A DNA stretch of 64,000 nt, from positions 7,633,001 to 7,697,000 of the forward strand of contig NC_092673.1 of NCBI RefSeq assembly GCF_964355755.1, written 5' to 3'. Numbering within the stretch: the stretch's first letter is position 1; each line of letters opens with the position of its first letter. Below the pieces are notes generated by a model. The model saw nothing but the letters and a program-made list of their open reading frames with translations. It did no database searches and was not told where the DNA came from. This DNA is from Antedon mediterranea (Eukaryota > Echinodermata > Crinoidea > Comatulida > Antedonidae). Shown here piece after piece: positions 50,862-63,744 of this stretch. The position numbers and the translations under genes were made by a program.

Positions 50862-52309
50862 TATGATACTGATAGTTTGGTTTTCTTCCAAAACCAAAAT
50901 CAATTCTGCTATTAGTGAAATGAACAAGGGCATTTTTTTTAAAAGAAATCTTAAATATTAAATCCATAATAGTTGTCGGCGAGACTGAGAGTATCGATTT
51001 TAAAGTTTAGTTAGTCTGGGGGATGACCGATGATACATCAATTGACCGGACCAACAGTAGGTTGGCCGTCGGTCCTCGGCCATCGCAAATCGAAAGCTAT
51101 TTTATTAATGATATTGAATTTTTAAAGCAAAAAAAAAAACAAACAAAGGTTAGCATACAGTAAGTGAATTGTAGTACGTCCAGTACAGTATGTTCAAATT
51201 ATATTATAAACATACAGTATCACATTTGATGAAAGAATTTTTTCTCCTGTGTGACCCCGAAAAAATATCTATGTTATTAGCCTTACATAACTTAAGGCAT
51301 TAATTTACCTTTAAGAAAATTACCTGAAAAGGGATCAAATGAGATTTAATTTTGCCAGCTTGAGTTTAATTTTTGTCTCATATTGTCATGATTTATTGCC
51401 TTGAATATCGTAATAGTGGTGGCCAGTTTAGCTGCTAGCTAGTTTATAGTATTCTTTAGGTTTTAAATTAATTCGTTGGTAGTTTTAGTGAAATTGAAAA
51501 AACTATAAAGACGTCTTTTTATGATTGCATTTTTTAAGGTTTAGAAATTAACAAACTTTCGTATTCTCCTTTTTTGTTTATGGTAGACGTGATGGCGTCT
51601 ATTGTAAAATAACCATGTCATTTTTGTTTATAGATAGTACATAAATGATATGTACAATTCAAAACAAAAGGAGATTTGATATTTCAATTAAATCTACCAA
51701 GTTTTGTATTGTTGATCCTATTATTTTAAAGATAAAGTATAGAATTGACGATGTACTGTATAACAATGGAGGAAATTTAATTGGTCAATTGATTGTCCAA
51801 AAATAATTATTATTATTAATGAACAAATAGTGTAAAATATTGGATCATTAAAGGCTTGCCTCACTTTTTTCCAAAGCCTACAGTAACTCAAGAATTATAA
51901 TTAGGAGAACACTGAATTCTGGGCAAGAGTGGTGTTTATTTGGAGGCTATCAGTATTAGGAATTAGTTTTATTCTCTTAAACAAGATTTAAGATAGTAGA
52001 GAGATAATTTGTGCAATAAGATAAAAAATAATAAAAGAGGAAATATATTTTATTCCACAGAAAAACTGTATGTTTGGCTTGTTTATAAAGATTTTTAAAG
52101 ATTACGAATAAAGATAAAGTTAGATTTATTCAAAACTAGTACTAGTTATACATTTATGTATTGCTAATGTCAAGAGTTGATATTGTCGTAAGCTGGCGTT
52201 TATTTACATATTTTATCACTTAATATTACCAGGGTAAAAGTAGCTTTTAAATCAATATAGATGTTGCAATGTTTACAACATTTCCAATGCAAATGATGTA
52301 AATTGACGC

Positions 52310-52760
52310 TATAGGGTAGAGCAACATTCAATAGTCAAGTAGCGAGGAACAAATTTGCAATTCGATTTTAAAAATTCAAGTCGCAGCCTGATGTCGAGGA
52401 AGATTTTGTGAATATCACTTAGCCCAAGTCGAGTGCCAAAGTAACTCATTAGATGTAATTGTTGGCAGACGGACATAGAATATGCAATTTCTGGCAGCAA
52501 TTCTAGGCCATAATTGACCTATTTGTACAACCCCTTAAGTCTTAAGTTGTCTTTAATAATCAAGTCAACCCTTTGTACTTATTACAACAGATCTATATAC
52601 TTTCTAGCGATAGATTAAATGTCGGTTTGCGCTAATCTTTCTTCAATTTAGGATGCAAATCGCGCAGAGCTTGTGAAATTACAAAGGTTCAACAGCCGTG
52701 AACATGCCGCCTTTTCGCGGGTTACAATCATTTTCTGTACGCAATCTTGTATTCACATCA
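52310..52760. promoter_or_regulatory. Candidate intronic regulatory block
   Basis: A 450-bp repeat-poor stretch with retained CpGs (GGATGCAAATCGCGCAGAGC, CATGCCGCCTTTTCGCGGG). It includes ATGCAAAT, the exact POU octamer, at about 52651. The minus-strand ORF 52309-52500 has no recognisable features. No transposon ends. Confidence 0.25.
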
Positions 52761-54964
52761 TGTTGTTGATCAGTGTAATCTATACAAATTCTTCAACACT
52801 TTATTTCAGCATGAGATCTATCAATATCTAATGTCAGAGTAAAGCATGGCAGCTATTTAACATTTTCAATACACTGTATGTTTACAATTTACATACGGTA
52901 GATGTACCATTGTATTAAGAAATTATAAAAGTATTTCACACTCATTGTAATACTAAAGTATGTAATCTTTTAAGTTATCTATAAAAATTGTATTATAAAT
53001 AAAAAATACAATTTACAATACAGTAGATTTCCATGTAGAGATAAATATTAATTATACTTCTTTACGCTTTTAAGTTATTTCACGATTATTTCAATATTAA
53101 ATTCTTTTTTATTAAATTATTTAATTAAATGAGATCTTATTATATCATCATACATGATAAAAGGTGTCTCATCTAAATCCGTCTAAATTGTTGGTGTCAA
53201 TTTTGTTCATATTGTTCAATTTTTATTTTTAAAATGTTTTAATCAATGACTACAAATATAGCCTGGTCAATGCCCCTATACACTAACAGTAACAGTATGT
53301 TTACAACTATTTCATTGATTTGTTACAGAAACCCTCTTTTGCTTCATTTTTATCCACTAGCAACCAAAAATATCTGAATAGAACAGCTGCTATTTTCCCC
53401 TACATCCACACCATTAGACGACTAAGAACAATTCTAGATATCTAAAGCCTATACACACTGCACATTACTCTGTATCTAAGGATGTATCAAAATGCATGCT
53501 GCTACTTAAGTTAGTAGTATTAATTTAATCACATTACTAATTTTAATACAAAAGACTATACATGCCACTTTGTTTGAAGATTTGCTGTAATTGTGATTGT
53601 CCTTTCTTTGCTTAGATCTTAAATGTAATTCCAAAAAAAAATGAATAAAGTACTATTGGGGTAGAAATAAATTTAACATTCAAATAATCTAACTTACACT
53701 CATTGAGTGTAATGTTATGAACTGCAAAACAATTGAGAATGCACATGAATGAAAATTTGGGGTCACAAAATATAATTTAAAATGATGGTTGGTTTATTAT
53801 TAGTAGAATCTAAATTGAATAAAATACAGTAATTATGACACTGATGATAACTGCAATTTAAAATCTTTGAACAGTATCATTACCCATAGATCATCACAAA
53901 GCATTTTTCATAATAAACATTTTGCTTTTCATTGATGTATTTATTAAAGAGTTTCCTTTTCTAGCCTACGCGACAAAAATTGCGATAAAAATAATACCAA
54001 TACTGTACAGGAAATTGAACAATTAATGTGAATTGAGTACATTGATTGTTAAGATAAATATACATACAGTGCTTGAATCAAATTTACCCAGTCAACTTCA
54101 GGTCAATACCTTTTGTTGTATTGTATTTTGTTTATTGCATACAAAAATGTGGAAGGCTTTTTTTCGTTGACCAATTGTAGAAGTGTGGCCTATACAATAA
54201 CTGTATACTGTATGTGTGTGTGTAGTAATACAACAAAAGCTGAAAGTGGTAGTATATGACTGTGCAACTTATAAAAATCTGAATTAAACAAAAAATGGCT
54301 TTTCTTACTTGAAATATATCATTTTTTTAAACATAATCAACAAACCCCAACTACCCTCAAAGCAACCAAACAAAACCGATGATAATTTATGACAAATTTC
54401 ATAAGCCCTGGAAACCACAAAGTAATTCTTTTAAATTTGTTTAAATTTATGTTTAATTGGCTTAACTCAGCCCAAACAGTAAATCTTTGAAACAGACACC
54501 CAATCTGAACACCTTTAAAATAGAAATTCCATCACTATTCACTTCTTCAGTATAAATACTTGTACACTAAAACATCTATAACTCTGTTTTTCCCATTATA
54601 GATGGTCCATTTAACATAATAAAACATTAAATGTGTTTTTTTCACATTACTATGTGTACTATTAGTACAACCACTATACCTGTGAAATTACATAATACAG
54701 AGAAAACCGACTGCTGCGATTAAAATTAAACCGTTAGTGATTATATACTGTATGTCGGTGGTATTTATCTAGATTACAAAAACATGTTATTTACTTTTTT
54801 TTTAAACCAAATAATTAGAGCGAGTCAATAACAAAATTACATTAAAAAATGGTGATATTATACATTTAAAATATTATATTTTATTGTTGTAACCAATTTA
54901 GTTTACATGTCACACACTTATACTTATAGGCAGTATGTTTATAGTGAATGTGAATGTGAATACA

Positions 54965-55125
54965 GAAGAACTCCCATTAAAGGGACACTTTCAGGACCCT
55001 AAATGTTCCTCCTTAAATGGGGTGTTGCTTGCATAGGGGTTGGCTAGTATTGTATTTCCCCTCATTTGAATTACAACAAAGTGTCTCCTATAGGAATATC
55101 CCAAAGGCGAGGTTTTACTGTATCC
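54965..55125. repeat. Dispersed 'GGGACAC...TTAAGG' repeat, copy
   Basis: Reads CTCCCATTAAAGGGACACTT, then GTTCCTCCTTAAATGGGGTG, and later CAAAGTGTCTCCTATAGGAA. It is the same family as at 11.0, 18.3 and 62.2 kb. Confidence 0.6.
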
Positions 55126-55920
55126 TATTTCATAACAATACGTTATTGAAATTTGATTGAGGTGATAAAAATAATAATTAATAATTTATTGTTAATGTTA
55201 ATCATAAATAATTAATGATGTTATGAAAAAAGAAACATAAAATCCCACCGGAACACTCAATGTCATTCAAACATCATTGTCTACTGCATGAACATGAACT
55301 TGAGCTAAGAAGGAACTTGAAGATAATCCCAATAACTAATCCCATAAACTAAGTGCACACTTGAGGATAATCCAAAATAAATAATCCTAAACCAAAGGAG
55401 TTGTTACAAAGAAGTGTTGTCCCTTAATGTAACTGTACCACACAGGTAGAATACACCACAATACTACTTAATGGAATGAATTTATGTGGTAGTTGGCTGG
55501 TATCACCTAAACAGAAATGTTTCATTGTGATCAGTATGGTTTTTACAGGGTTCAGTTTTCCAGAAAAAGGGCAAAAACAAGCTGGGCCAGATACTATAGG
55601 CATACAGCTGTTGCTGGTTTCTAGTTAAAAGGGGCATTTTTAGGCTAAAGGGAGGTTTGAAATGTCTCTGGGCTTGGCAATGATAGATCACTAAAAATTG
55701 GTTGAGTAGAGTAGATCTTTCTAGGTTTTTGCATTTGATAGACAGAAAAAATATTTTACAACACATAAATCAATACTTTACAAAATAGCAATACATAGTC
55801 CTAATAGTATGGTGTAGATCATTTTCAAATGTAGCTTAAAACCTTCCCAGTACTGTATCATAATTCTGGTCATTTTTATAACATATGTGTATGGATGCGC
55901 ACAATAAAAAAAACTGTTAT

Positions 55921-55974
55921 AAAGCTTGGTTCCCACTAGAGATGCAACGCAAGATTATAGACGCAACGCAAGCT
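55921..55974. repeat. Solo transposon terminus-like fragment
   Basis: CTTGGTTCCCACTAGAGATG then CAACGCAA and, 14 bp on, GACGCAACGCAAGC. CTTGGTTCCCACTAG followed by GCAACGCAA resembles the end of a common invertebrate DNA transposon from memory. The opposite terminus is not visible nearby, so this is probably a truncated copy. Confidence 0.4.
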
Positions 55975-56339
55975 TTAGCAACAATCATACAAAGATATGG
56001 CATATATACTGAATAATAATACAGCCTTTTGAATGGTATTCATAAACACGTAGTCTATAGTATTAGTAGCTGTATTTACTGGTTAGATGTCAAAATATAC
56101 ATTATGGATTTTTTTTCTTTTTTCTATTCATTGTCTTTACAAAGCTGACAAATGCCCTATGGGACATTTTTGCCAGGTCAAACAGAAAATAATTTACATT
56201 AGCATCACTATTATGAATAGCTGTCATTTAATTTTCTCCAGTTGACTGCTTTATGGAAAACCGAGCAGAATTCATGCCTGTTTGTTTAAAAAAATGATTA
56301 TTTTTATGTCAATTTCTAACAAATGTTATCATTACTACA

Positions 56340-56660
56340 TAGCACTTGATCGTGCCACGACATGAAAAGTCAGTTTTAAATGATTCGTCAAACCAAACGG
56401 AGATCTATTGCCAATATCTGTTTTTGTTGATTCAAGCTGTATCCATCTCAGAGAGATTTTAATTCAATTCGGTTGAGCTACTTGTAAGCCTGTTAATAAT
56501 ACAGATTATGAACAATGATTGCTGTCTATTTCCACTGCACTTAATACGTGTGAAATATGAAATAAACAACGCTATGAACAGATATCGCTTGCAAATTTAA
56601 CACTAAATAAATTAAAAGCTCGTCGAAGAAAATTTTATACGGATTCCATCAAGCATTAAG
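56340..56660. promoter_or_regulatory. Candidate intronic regulatory block
   Basis: A repeat-free patch with mixed composition (TTGATCGTGCCACGACATG, AACAATGATTGCTGTC, AAAGCTCGTCGAAG) and several ATTAAAA, TTAATAAT and GATTATG homeodomain-type words. No ORF. Texture-based call only. Confidence 0.2.
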
Positions 56661-58099
56661 GTTATATCGTAGGTTAACAAACCATCTTCAATCGTCTTGC
56701 AGCATATCTCTGTAATATATTCATTCATCATCGTTCAACACCTTTTCATAATAAGAAATACAGCAGAGTATCAAAGGGATTATGTTATGCTGATGGAGAT
56801 GATCTTTGTTTTCATAGAAGTTGTCAAGTAATGTAAGCATTAAGATGCTTATAAAACAAATACAAATATTTAATCACAGTATATTGAAGAAAATTAATTG
56901 GCGTATTACAAAAATAAAATATATTTAAGACAAATAAATGAGAAGAAATCTTACAGTCAAGTGTTATTTTGTATGTATTCATTATTAACTTTGTAGTATT
57001 TTATTTAAATTTTAATTGTTATTTAGTTAAATTTATTATTATTATTTTCTGTATAGTATACTGTACAATTCTAAATTGCGACCATATTTTTTTGACATGC
57101 CACACATTCTGTGAATACTAAACTAAATTTCTAAACCAGCGCAAAGAAACTTTTCAACATGACAACTCGTGGTGTGCCGCTAATAGTAGCCTCAGTTGGT
57201 TCAAAACGTATGTTTTAAACTAGCAGAATTTCTAGCAATTTAATGTTTATCTGTAGTATTTTATATTAAATTTGTCTACATGTACAAGAAAGCAAAATAA
57301 TTGTCTTTGTGACAATAAAACGTACTGTAGACCTACATTAAGTATCTACAGTAGTAGATTTTAAATGTAATGTTTCACTTTTTTGAGCATGTAACTTCCG
57401 GAAACAAAGCTTCCTTCGATATACTGTAGGTGATCCTGAGTAATGTATACGTGTGTATTGCATAATGTCAACACACACACACAATTGCAAGTATGACATC
57501 ATTGCCAAATCACCGCCTGTTACCTATTAAACATCATTCACAACTCTTTAGCATTAATTACATTTTTATTAAACATTATTACATTTTTTGTCTCATTATA
57601 AATATGATATATAGCAATATTTCATTATGGTATTTATTATTTTTTTTTTTTATTTTATTTTAAATATTAAAAATAGATGTCATAATTTGTATTTAATTAC
57701 TCTACTTACAATTTGTTTGTATTAAATTTATGTACTTATAATTTTTTGTACTTATTTAATTTTTATTATACTGTATCAAATTAACTGTATGAAAATGTAT
57801 TTTAAATAAAATAAAATACAACTTTTATTTAAAATATTATGGTGTATATTTTCTTCAATCAAAGAAACTAATTTTTTTAATTGACATGATTGTTAAAAAT
57901 TATTGAAATCAATCACAATTGGGTCTACAATTAAATAAATTATTAAATAAAAATATAATTCCTGGTATTAATATTAATACAAATATTTTTATGATAGTGT
58001 ACAATATTAGATTTTCGAATCTGTTACTAATTACCTATTACAGAAAATTAGTAAATTTTAATTTGTTGTTTTGTTGGTCGTTATCTCACACGACTGCTG

Positions 58100-58560
58100 G
58101 AATTAGTCAGTGCAATCAATATGTTGTGATATTTTCAACTCTGCGGAATCGTTCAGATTTGAGCCAGACATTTTAATTGAATATTCCAAGCAGTTGCTAT
58201 GCAGAACAAACATTATGATACAATTAGATGGATTTAACCAAATACAACTAAAAGCCGTGCAAGTAAATTCTCCTGTATTCCTACCACTAATTCGTTGCAA
58301 AGCATGCCAAATGGCTTCCCGACGCTATCTTTCATTCGCTGCTCTCGGCTAACGGCTCATCGAAGTCGATTCTGGCCAATAATTGAGTGCAGATTAAAAC
58401 ATTATTAGATGCGCTTTACAAAGAGGCATCGAATTACTCTCATTGTTTTTAATCTTATTAATTATGGATCGGCAAAATGCTAGTGTTTCCATCGTTTGCC
58501 GGATAATACGGCGGGTGAAGAGAAAGTGGATGTGAACTGATTCAATGAAGCATAGCATAT
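58100..58560. promoter_or_regulatory. Candidate intronic regulatory block
   Basis: A 460-bp patch with normal base complexity and CpGs (TGCTCTCGGCTAACGGCTC, TTTGCCGGATAATACGGCGG), TTAATTATGG and CCAATAATTGAG words. Short ORFs on both strands overlap 58103-58352 but have no recognisable family features. No inverted ends or tail, so regulatory DNA is the simplest reading. Confidence 0.25.
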
Positions 58561-59078
58561 TTAGTACAAATTTGGCTTAATTTTACAATAAGTTTATTCT
58601 TTCCTTTGTTATTGTAAATGCTAGCAAATCTTCCGGCTTTTCGGTTAGAATTTAAAGTAAATCTGAGTCGATAAAGATTCACACAGTACATGATAATTGT
58701 CTCTATCCTTCACAAGACAGTGATTAATGGTAACTTCTGCCCTAGATTCGTCTCAGTAATAGTTTTGAATTATTGTTCATTTTTTATTGAATCTTAAGGA
58801 ATAAAAGATGCGTTAGTGGAAGATGGTGATGAAGTAGTTAATTGGACATGATTATGACAATGAAACTTCCCGATTTTAATGATTTTAATGACAATTACTT
58901 GGGTTCATTAATAGGTCATTTTAGATATTTGCTATCCATCACACATTAATATCACTTTTAAAATAAGAAAAGAATTTTTATACAGCCAGCAGTATCAAAA
59001 TTGGGAAAAATTATAAAGAAATTGCCTGGATCAAGGTTTTTATTACTTTTCAAGTAATGTTCTCCCCTATAGGAGGAA

Positions 59079-59111
59079 AGGCCAATGTCAGTTTATCCAG
59101 GTAAGCTAGGC
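59079..59111 (+). repeat. Short dispersed repeat (GGTTTATCCAGGTA family), copy
   Basis: AGGCCAATGTCAGTTTATCC then AGGTAAGCTAGGC. It shares its right half with the inverted copy at 32804 and its left half with the copy at 29438. Confidence 0.6.
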
Positions 59112-60301
59112 ACGAATTAGACTATAATCAGAAATTGTTTTAATTTTCATTGTTGTATTGTAACAAAATTGTTAATGTTTGATTAGAAGATTTAAACACA
59201 CTTTATTAATAATTTTTATTTAAATTCTAGTATATTATCAAAATTAATTGCAAAATATTAAATAAATCATAAACTGTATTTCAAATTAATTAAAGGTAAA
59301 CTTTACCTCTTTATGAATACCAGTAAGAACAATTAAAGAAATTGCTTTTATTTTCATTGTTTTAACAATAGTTGATTTATATAAGAGATTTTAATTGCAA
59401 AAATATTGAACAATCAATAGACTGTACTTTAAATAATTAAAAGGTATGAATCCTAAGGTTTAATAACAAAAAGAATATAAATAATTAATAAATGTGTACT
59501 ATCAGTATCATAATAAATGCAAAATTAATTATAATTCAAAAATAATGTGACTAATAGCAAAATGTCTTGTTTCAAAATTAAAATCAAGGAAGTACATCCT
59601 GAATAATGAATACATTATTGCCTTTTTTCATGATTGATAATTACCTTCATAATTACTAATTATACTGTATATTCATAATTAAAAGTGTACTCTACTACCT
59701 AAAAGAAATCAAATTCATAAGAAAATGATAATCAAGTAAAAACCATTAACTTCTCATTAAGATACTTTCAAGGGGGCAAATAAAACACTATTAATGAGTT
59801 ATTCATTTCTTGTTCAGAAACATAGAAGCGTATTAGCCTGGCCAATACAAATCGCTGTAAAGATCGTATTTATTAATCAGGCTTTGTTTATGCTTCAAAA
59901 ATTTGTAATAACTAGACTAAGATACTCTCGTCCGTTTCCGCGTGAGCAACCAAGATATTTTGCTAGTAGTAGAAGCTTGAGTAGAGTTTCACGTACAAAG
60001 CACTTTGACTGTACATTCCACGTTTTCTTTAAAATTCTGGTTCTATTTCTAATACAGCACACCCTCTTGTAGTAGTTAGTAAAGTCAAATGCCAAGATCC
60101 AGAGTACATATAACAGCAATGTTGAAGATTTTGAAAGTATATACACAGTATTAAATAAGATAGGAATTAAAATAAAAACAAAATCAGAACAGATTTAATT
60201 TATAAATAGATTAATAAAATATATAACCAAAGCACTTGAATTGAAGTAGTAAGTAAAAGATGGTAAATAAAACATTCTTTGTATAATTAACCATGTTTAT
60301 A

Positions 60302-60420
60302 AAAAAAAACATACAAGATACAAGATAACTTTATTGTCAAAATTGTTAACAATTTCGAGATATGTTTTGTACCTGAGTAGAATATAGAATGTACAGTTTA
60401 AACATTGTTTAAAATATTGT
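60302..60420 (-). mobile_element. LINE-type 3' tail fragment
   Basis: The minus strand ends GACAATAAAGTTATCTTGTA then TCTTGTATG and a T-run. An AATAAAG signal followed by a short tandem tail (TATCTTG)n is typical of invertebrate non-LTR retrotransposon 3' ends. Only the tail region is recognisable. Confidence 0.5.
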
Positions 60421-60686
60421 AGTTCTCTTTATGAAAATATTCATTCATATTAATATAATTATCATTAAGATGAAGTAAAAGACACAATAAAACAGGAAAT
60501 AAAAATAGCCAACAGCAAGAGTTAGTAGATGATAAATCACATAATCTGACAATCTGGTACCACGACAGGCAGATGATGGATGGGTTAGTGGGCCAGGTTA
60601 ATTCCTATCTAAACAATAGATGTTACCATCTGAGCTGAACCAATTAGTGGCCTGCCCTACAAAAATTCAGGTACTAGGCCCTTTTA

Positions 60687-61371
60687 GGCCCTGTTTCTGC
60701 TGCCAAGAAAATACCGTATTTTTTGAATACCGTATATAGACCGTATTTGTTTGGCAGCAGAAACTGCGCTCATAAAAAAAATACCATATTTTGTATACCG
60801 TATTTTCCCCACAAAATTTGTGGATAAAATACGGTATTTACAAATTTATACCGGATTTTTTGTACCCTTTTCTGCTGCCAATAAAAAATACCGTATTTTG
60901 TTTAACCTGTGACATGAGGTCAACATCGTGTTTTTATTTTCTGTCGCTGTCAGCTGTTTTACACATGTGTATAGATATATTCGGCGAAAATGTGGAGCGA
61001 AGACGTCACAGTATTTACTATATAAATCTGTGTGGGAAAGGGGTGGGGAAGCTAAAAATGTCCGGCCAACTAAAAGGTAATAAAAGAGACAACCACATTT
61101 ATAAAGACATTTGTAAAAAAATAAAGCAGCAGGAGTACGGAATAGTCGCCAAAGCAAGTAAATTCAAAGCTCTCAACATCTCTATCACTAGGGCTAGGCT
61201 GTTGAAAGTGAGACGTAAAACTTCCTTTATTGCGATTTTTAATTATCGACCAAATATTTTAACACGACCACCCAAGAAGTATTGTTAGCAGAAACGGGGT
61301 ACTAAAAATACGGTATAAAAAATATCGTGTTTTTATACCGTATTTTGAGCAGTTGCAGCAGAAACAGGCCC
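60687..61371. mobile_element. Harbinger-like element with ACCGTAT arrays, TSD TTA
   Basis: The 685-bp element is flanked by TTA (60684-60686 and 61372-61374). The ends GGCCCTGTTTCTGCTGC and GGGCCTGTTTCTGCTGC differ at one base in 17. The left end also folds back on itself: CTGTTTCTGCTGCC pairs with GGCAGCAGAAAC at 60753-60764. ATACCGTATTTT-type motifs occur about eight times in the left 220 bp, two of them degenerate, and three times in the right 80 bp. The middle carries a decayed Myb/SANT-like coding remnant (separate entry). The TTA duplication and termini support PIF/Harbinger or a close relative. Confidence 0.85.
60993..61215 (+). pseudogene. Decayed Myb/SANT-like domain of a Harbinger-type accessory protein
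   Basis: Inside the element at 60687-61371, one frame begins W-S-E-D-V-T-V-F. A frame change with an in-frame stop near 61022-61024 leads into a second frame with GQLKGNKRDNHIYKDICKKI followed by KQQEYG and, later, SKFKAL. The order (W...E.V, a short helix, L.G..R..HIY..I, then G) is the pattern of Myb/SANT-like DNA-binding domains found in the second protein of PIF/Harbinger transposons and in host genes derived from it. In the family this protein binds element ends and helps the transposase. Here it is broken and truncated, so non-functional. The 165-codon ORF over it starts in the left repeat array and is not a host gene. Confidence 0.55.
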
Positions 61372-62187
61372 TTAGAGCTCATCGTAATCATTTTTTATAA
61401 TACAGTACTATTGTAATCAAGCTGTTAGGGTGGGCTCTGTCACATCTTGAAAAGACAATTAATCATTATACCTTTGCTCTGTCAATAACTTTGTTTAGGG
61501 CAACGCCCTAGGCCTAAAGGAACACTACCAAAACTAACTACTGCATCAATCTTACATCATAAATCATTATCCTTAAAAAAGGAATTGTATAGAATATTGT
61601 TAAAAAAAAAGCCTGAATTGTCCTATGCTTACAATTAAAGGAAAATGGACTTTTTTATAGGTGACATTCAATTCTGAAATATATACAGTAAGAGGTAGCG
61701 CTTAGAGGATTGTGGTGCAATTTTACCATCAATTCGTATGATATTGCTTTCATAATGTGTTTGTGACATTACCATCACCCCATTCCATATGAACCCCACA
61801 CCCACATTTCTTTCTGTTAAACTAAAAATTATAGTAGTGCTATTACTTTGCAGGATAATTAATAATACTGCTAATATAACTATCAAAATAATGCCATGAT
61901 TATGGGGATGATCTTTGTGGCAGAAGTTTAAAAGATAGATGGATAATTTGCACATGTCTCAATCCATTGTTGGTGTTAAGTGATCCTCAATGGTTACCAG
62001 ATGGGATCTCTGAAAACCCAAGGAAAATGACAGAATGTTTGACCCTGGCAATTATCAAACCTTCATTTCTATGTGACATATCATTGACTTGAAAGTAATT
62101 ATTTACAATGTACTTTGTTACTGATAGTATGGATAGGAAATATCACATTGGTGAAACTTTACCAGTAGTGCCATAACAGTAGAAATC

Positions 62188-62350
62188 CTAATTTGGGACA
62201 CCTCGATTAAGGAGACACTCCTATAGGGGTCACTTTCACATGAAACGAATGAGAAGAAATAATGTTAACACTACAGTCAACACATATTCAGGGGACACCC
62301 CTTTTTTTAAGCGGACACTTTATAATTTCACCTAAAGGTGTCCACCTAAG
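62188..62350. repeat. Dispersed 'GGGACAC...TTAAGG' repeat, copy
   Basis: Reads GGGACACCTCGATTAAGGAG then ACACTCCTATAGGGGTCAC. Further on come GGGGACACCCC, AAGCGGACACTTTATAATTT and AAAGGTGTCCACC. This is the most complete copy in the window, with direct and inverted units. Confidence 0.65.
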
Positions 62351-63149
62351 TTTGTTTTTTATTATTTTGTTATCTTTTGCTTGAGTTTAAAGCTAACCTC
62401 AACCAACATCAAATCTACTTTCTTCTTATCGAAATTGCATTAGGGAAAAAAAAGCGCAGAATATTTAGGCCAGCCCAAGGGTGTTTTGGGAGAGTTGAAA
62501 TTTAATTCATAGAGTATGCATTCAGATCATTTTTAAATATGTGTAAGTAAATATCAAAATGTTTACCTTTGTAAAAAAAAAAGTATTTTTCAAATTTATA
62601 AATAAATAATTAAAAACTATGAAGTTCTATACTTTATTTTAGTTTACACTCTGTACAAAGGTAGACAGGGTTAAATAGGTTAGTATCACAGCTCCTATTT
62701 TAATGGAAATCTAAAATCAGCCTCCTTTGAGTAGTTGGGGGTCAGAGTGTTTGCCCTTAAGGAGAGACATTAAAATGAGAAAAACAGCCTACATTGTAAT
62801 AGGTGCTACTAGTTTTGACATAGTATGCAAATTTTTCTGGATAAAACCAAGTTTTAATGACATCTCTAGCCTTGAAAACTTTGAACTGCTTTGTGAGAAG
62901 AATGAGAAATGCCAAGACTTTTCATAAGCATTGATCACACACAGCAAAAAAAAAAACAAAAACCAAGAATCAATTACATTAACTTATTGTCTTTTCAGCT
63001 ATGTTAAAACTGGCTTTCGCTGACTAAATAATTCCCATGGTTATATCAGGCCACTTTAGCAGTTTTTCTATATGCATTTCTGTAAATATTGTGAACTGAC
63101 TACTAATGGCATAACATTTCTATAACTATGTTATTCAAAAGTGTAATTA

Positions 63150-63400
63150 CACAAAACATAACTGGCGGGCCATACGTTTTGCCATAGGATTATTTCTATC
63201 CAATCACTTTATCAATATCGTCATGTAGCGTATACACGCTTATTACTTCGTACGAAACATATCAACGGCATTTTTTAAACGGTTGTCATTCATTAGTATA
63301 GAAATCACATAACGTACAAATATGAACGCGTAGCTGTTGTGTGAGAAAGGTGTCCGCTCTGACGGAATGTTGCCGGTGGAAGAGATAGAAATTCACTTTT
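63150..63400. promoter_or_regulatory. Candidate intronic regulatory block
   Basis: A CpG-retaining patch (GTAGCGTATACACGC, TTCGTACGAAACATATCAAC, GAACGCGTAGCTG) without repeats or an ORF. It could also be a fragment of an unrecognised transposon, since several CGTA-type words recur. Confidence 0.2.
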
Positions 63401-63699
63401 GAAAATTAGTCAAAATATGAAGAATAATGAAAAGCTCTTTTAGAAATAATGAGGCAATTACTTGTAAAGATCTATCATATCGTAAATCAATCACATGCAT
63501 AAAATAGTCATTTGATGCTAATATCAATATGAAATTTAAATTCATATTTTTTATAATGAGGATCTGATTAATGAAACAAAAAAAAACATACTTTCAAATG
63601 TAATACAATTACACATTATGATTTTGTTCTACAGAAACTGGTCGTTAACCTAATAGATAACATTGCAAAGTACTGTACTTGTATAAGATAAATTGTGAA

Positions 63700-63744
63700 T
63701 TGTACTTTTATGAACTTTTGCCGAATAAATATTATTATTATTCT
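63700..63744 (+). mobile_element. Retroelement 3' tail-like sequence
   Basis: GAACTTTTGCCGAATAAATA then TTATTATTATTC: a poly(A)-signal word followed by an ATT microsatellite, as at the 3' ends of many retroelements. The body is not recognisable. Confidence 0.35.

Noticed and set aside
57465-57483. CA-dinucleotide run
   Set aside because: Very short and ordinary; not informative.
60791-61288. Longest ORF of the window (165 codons) as a host gene
   Set aside because: It begins in the ACCGTAT array and lies within a transposon; the recognisable domain in it is frame-disrupted.
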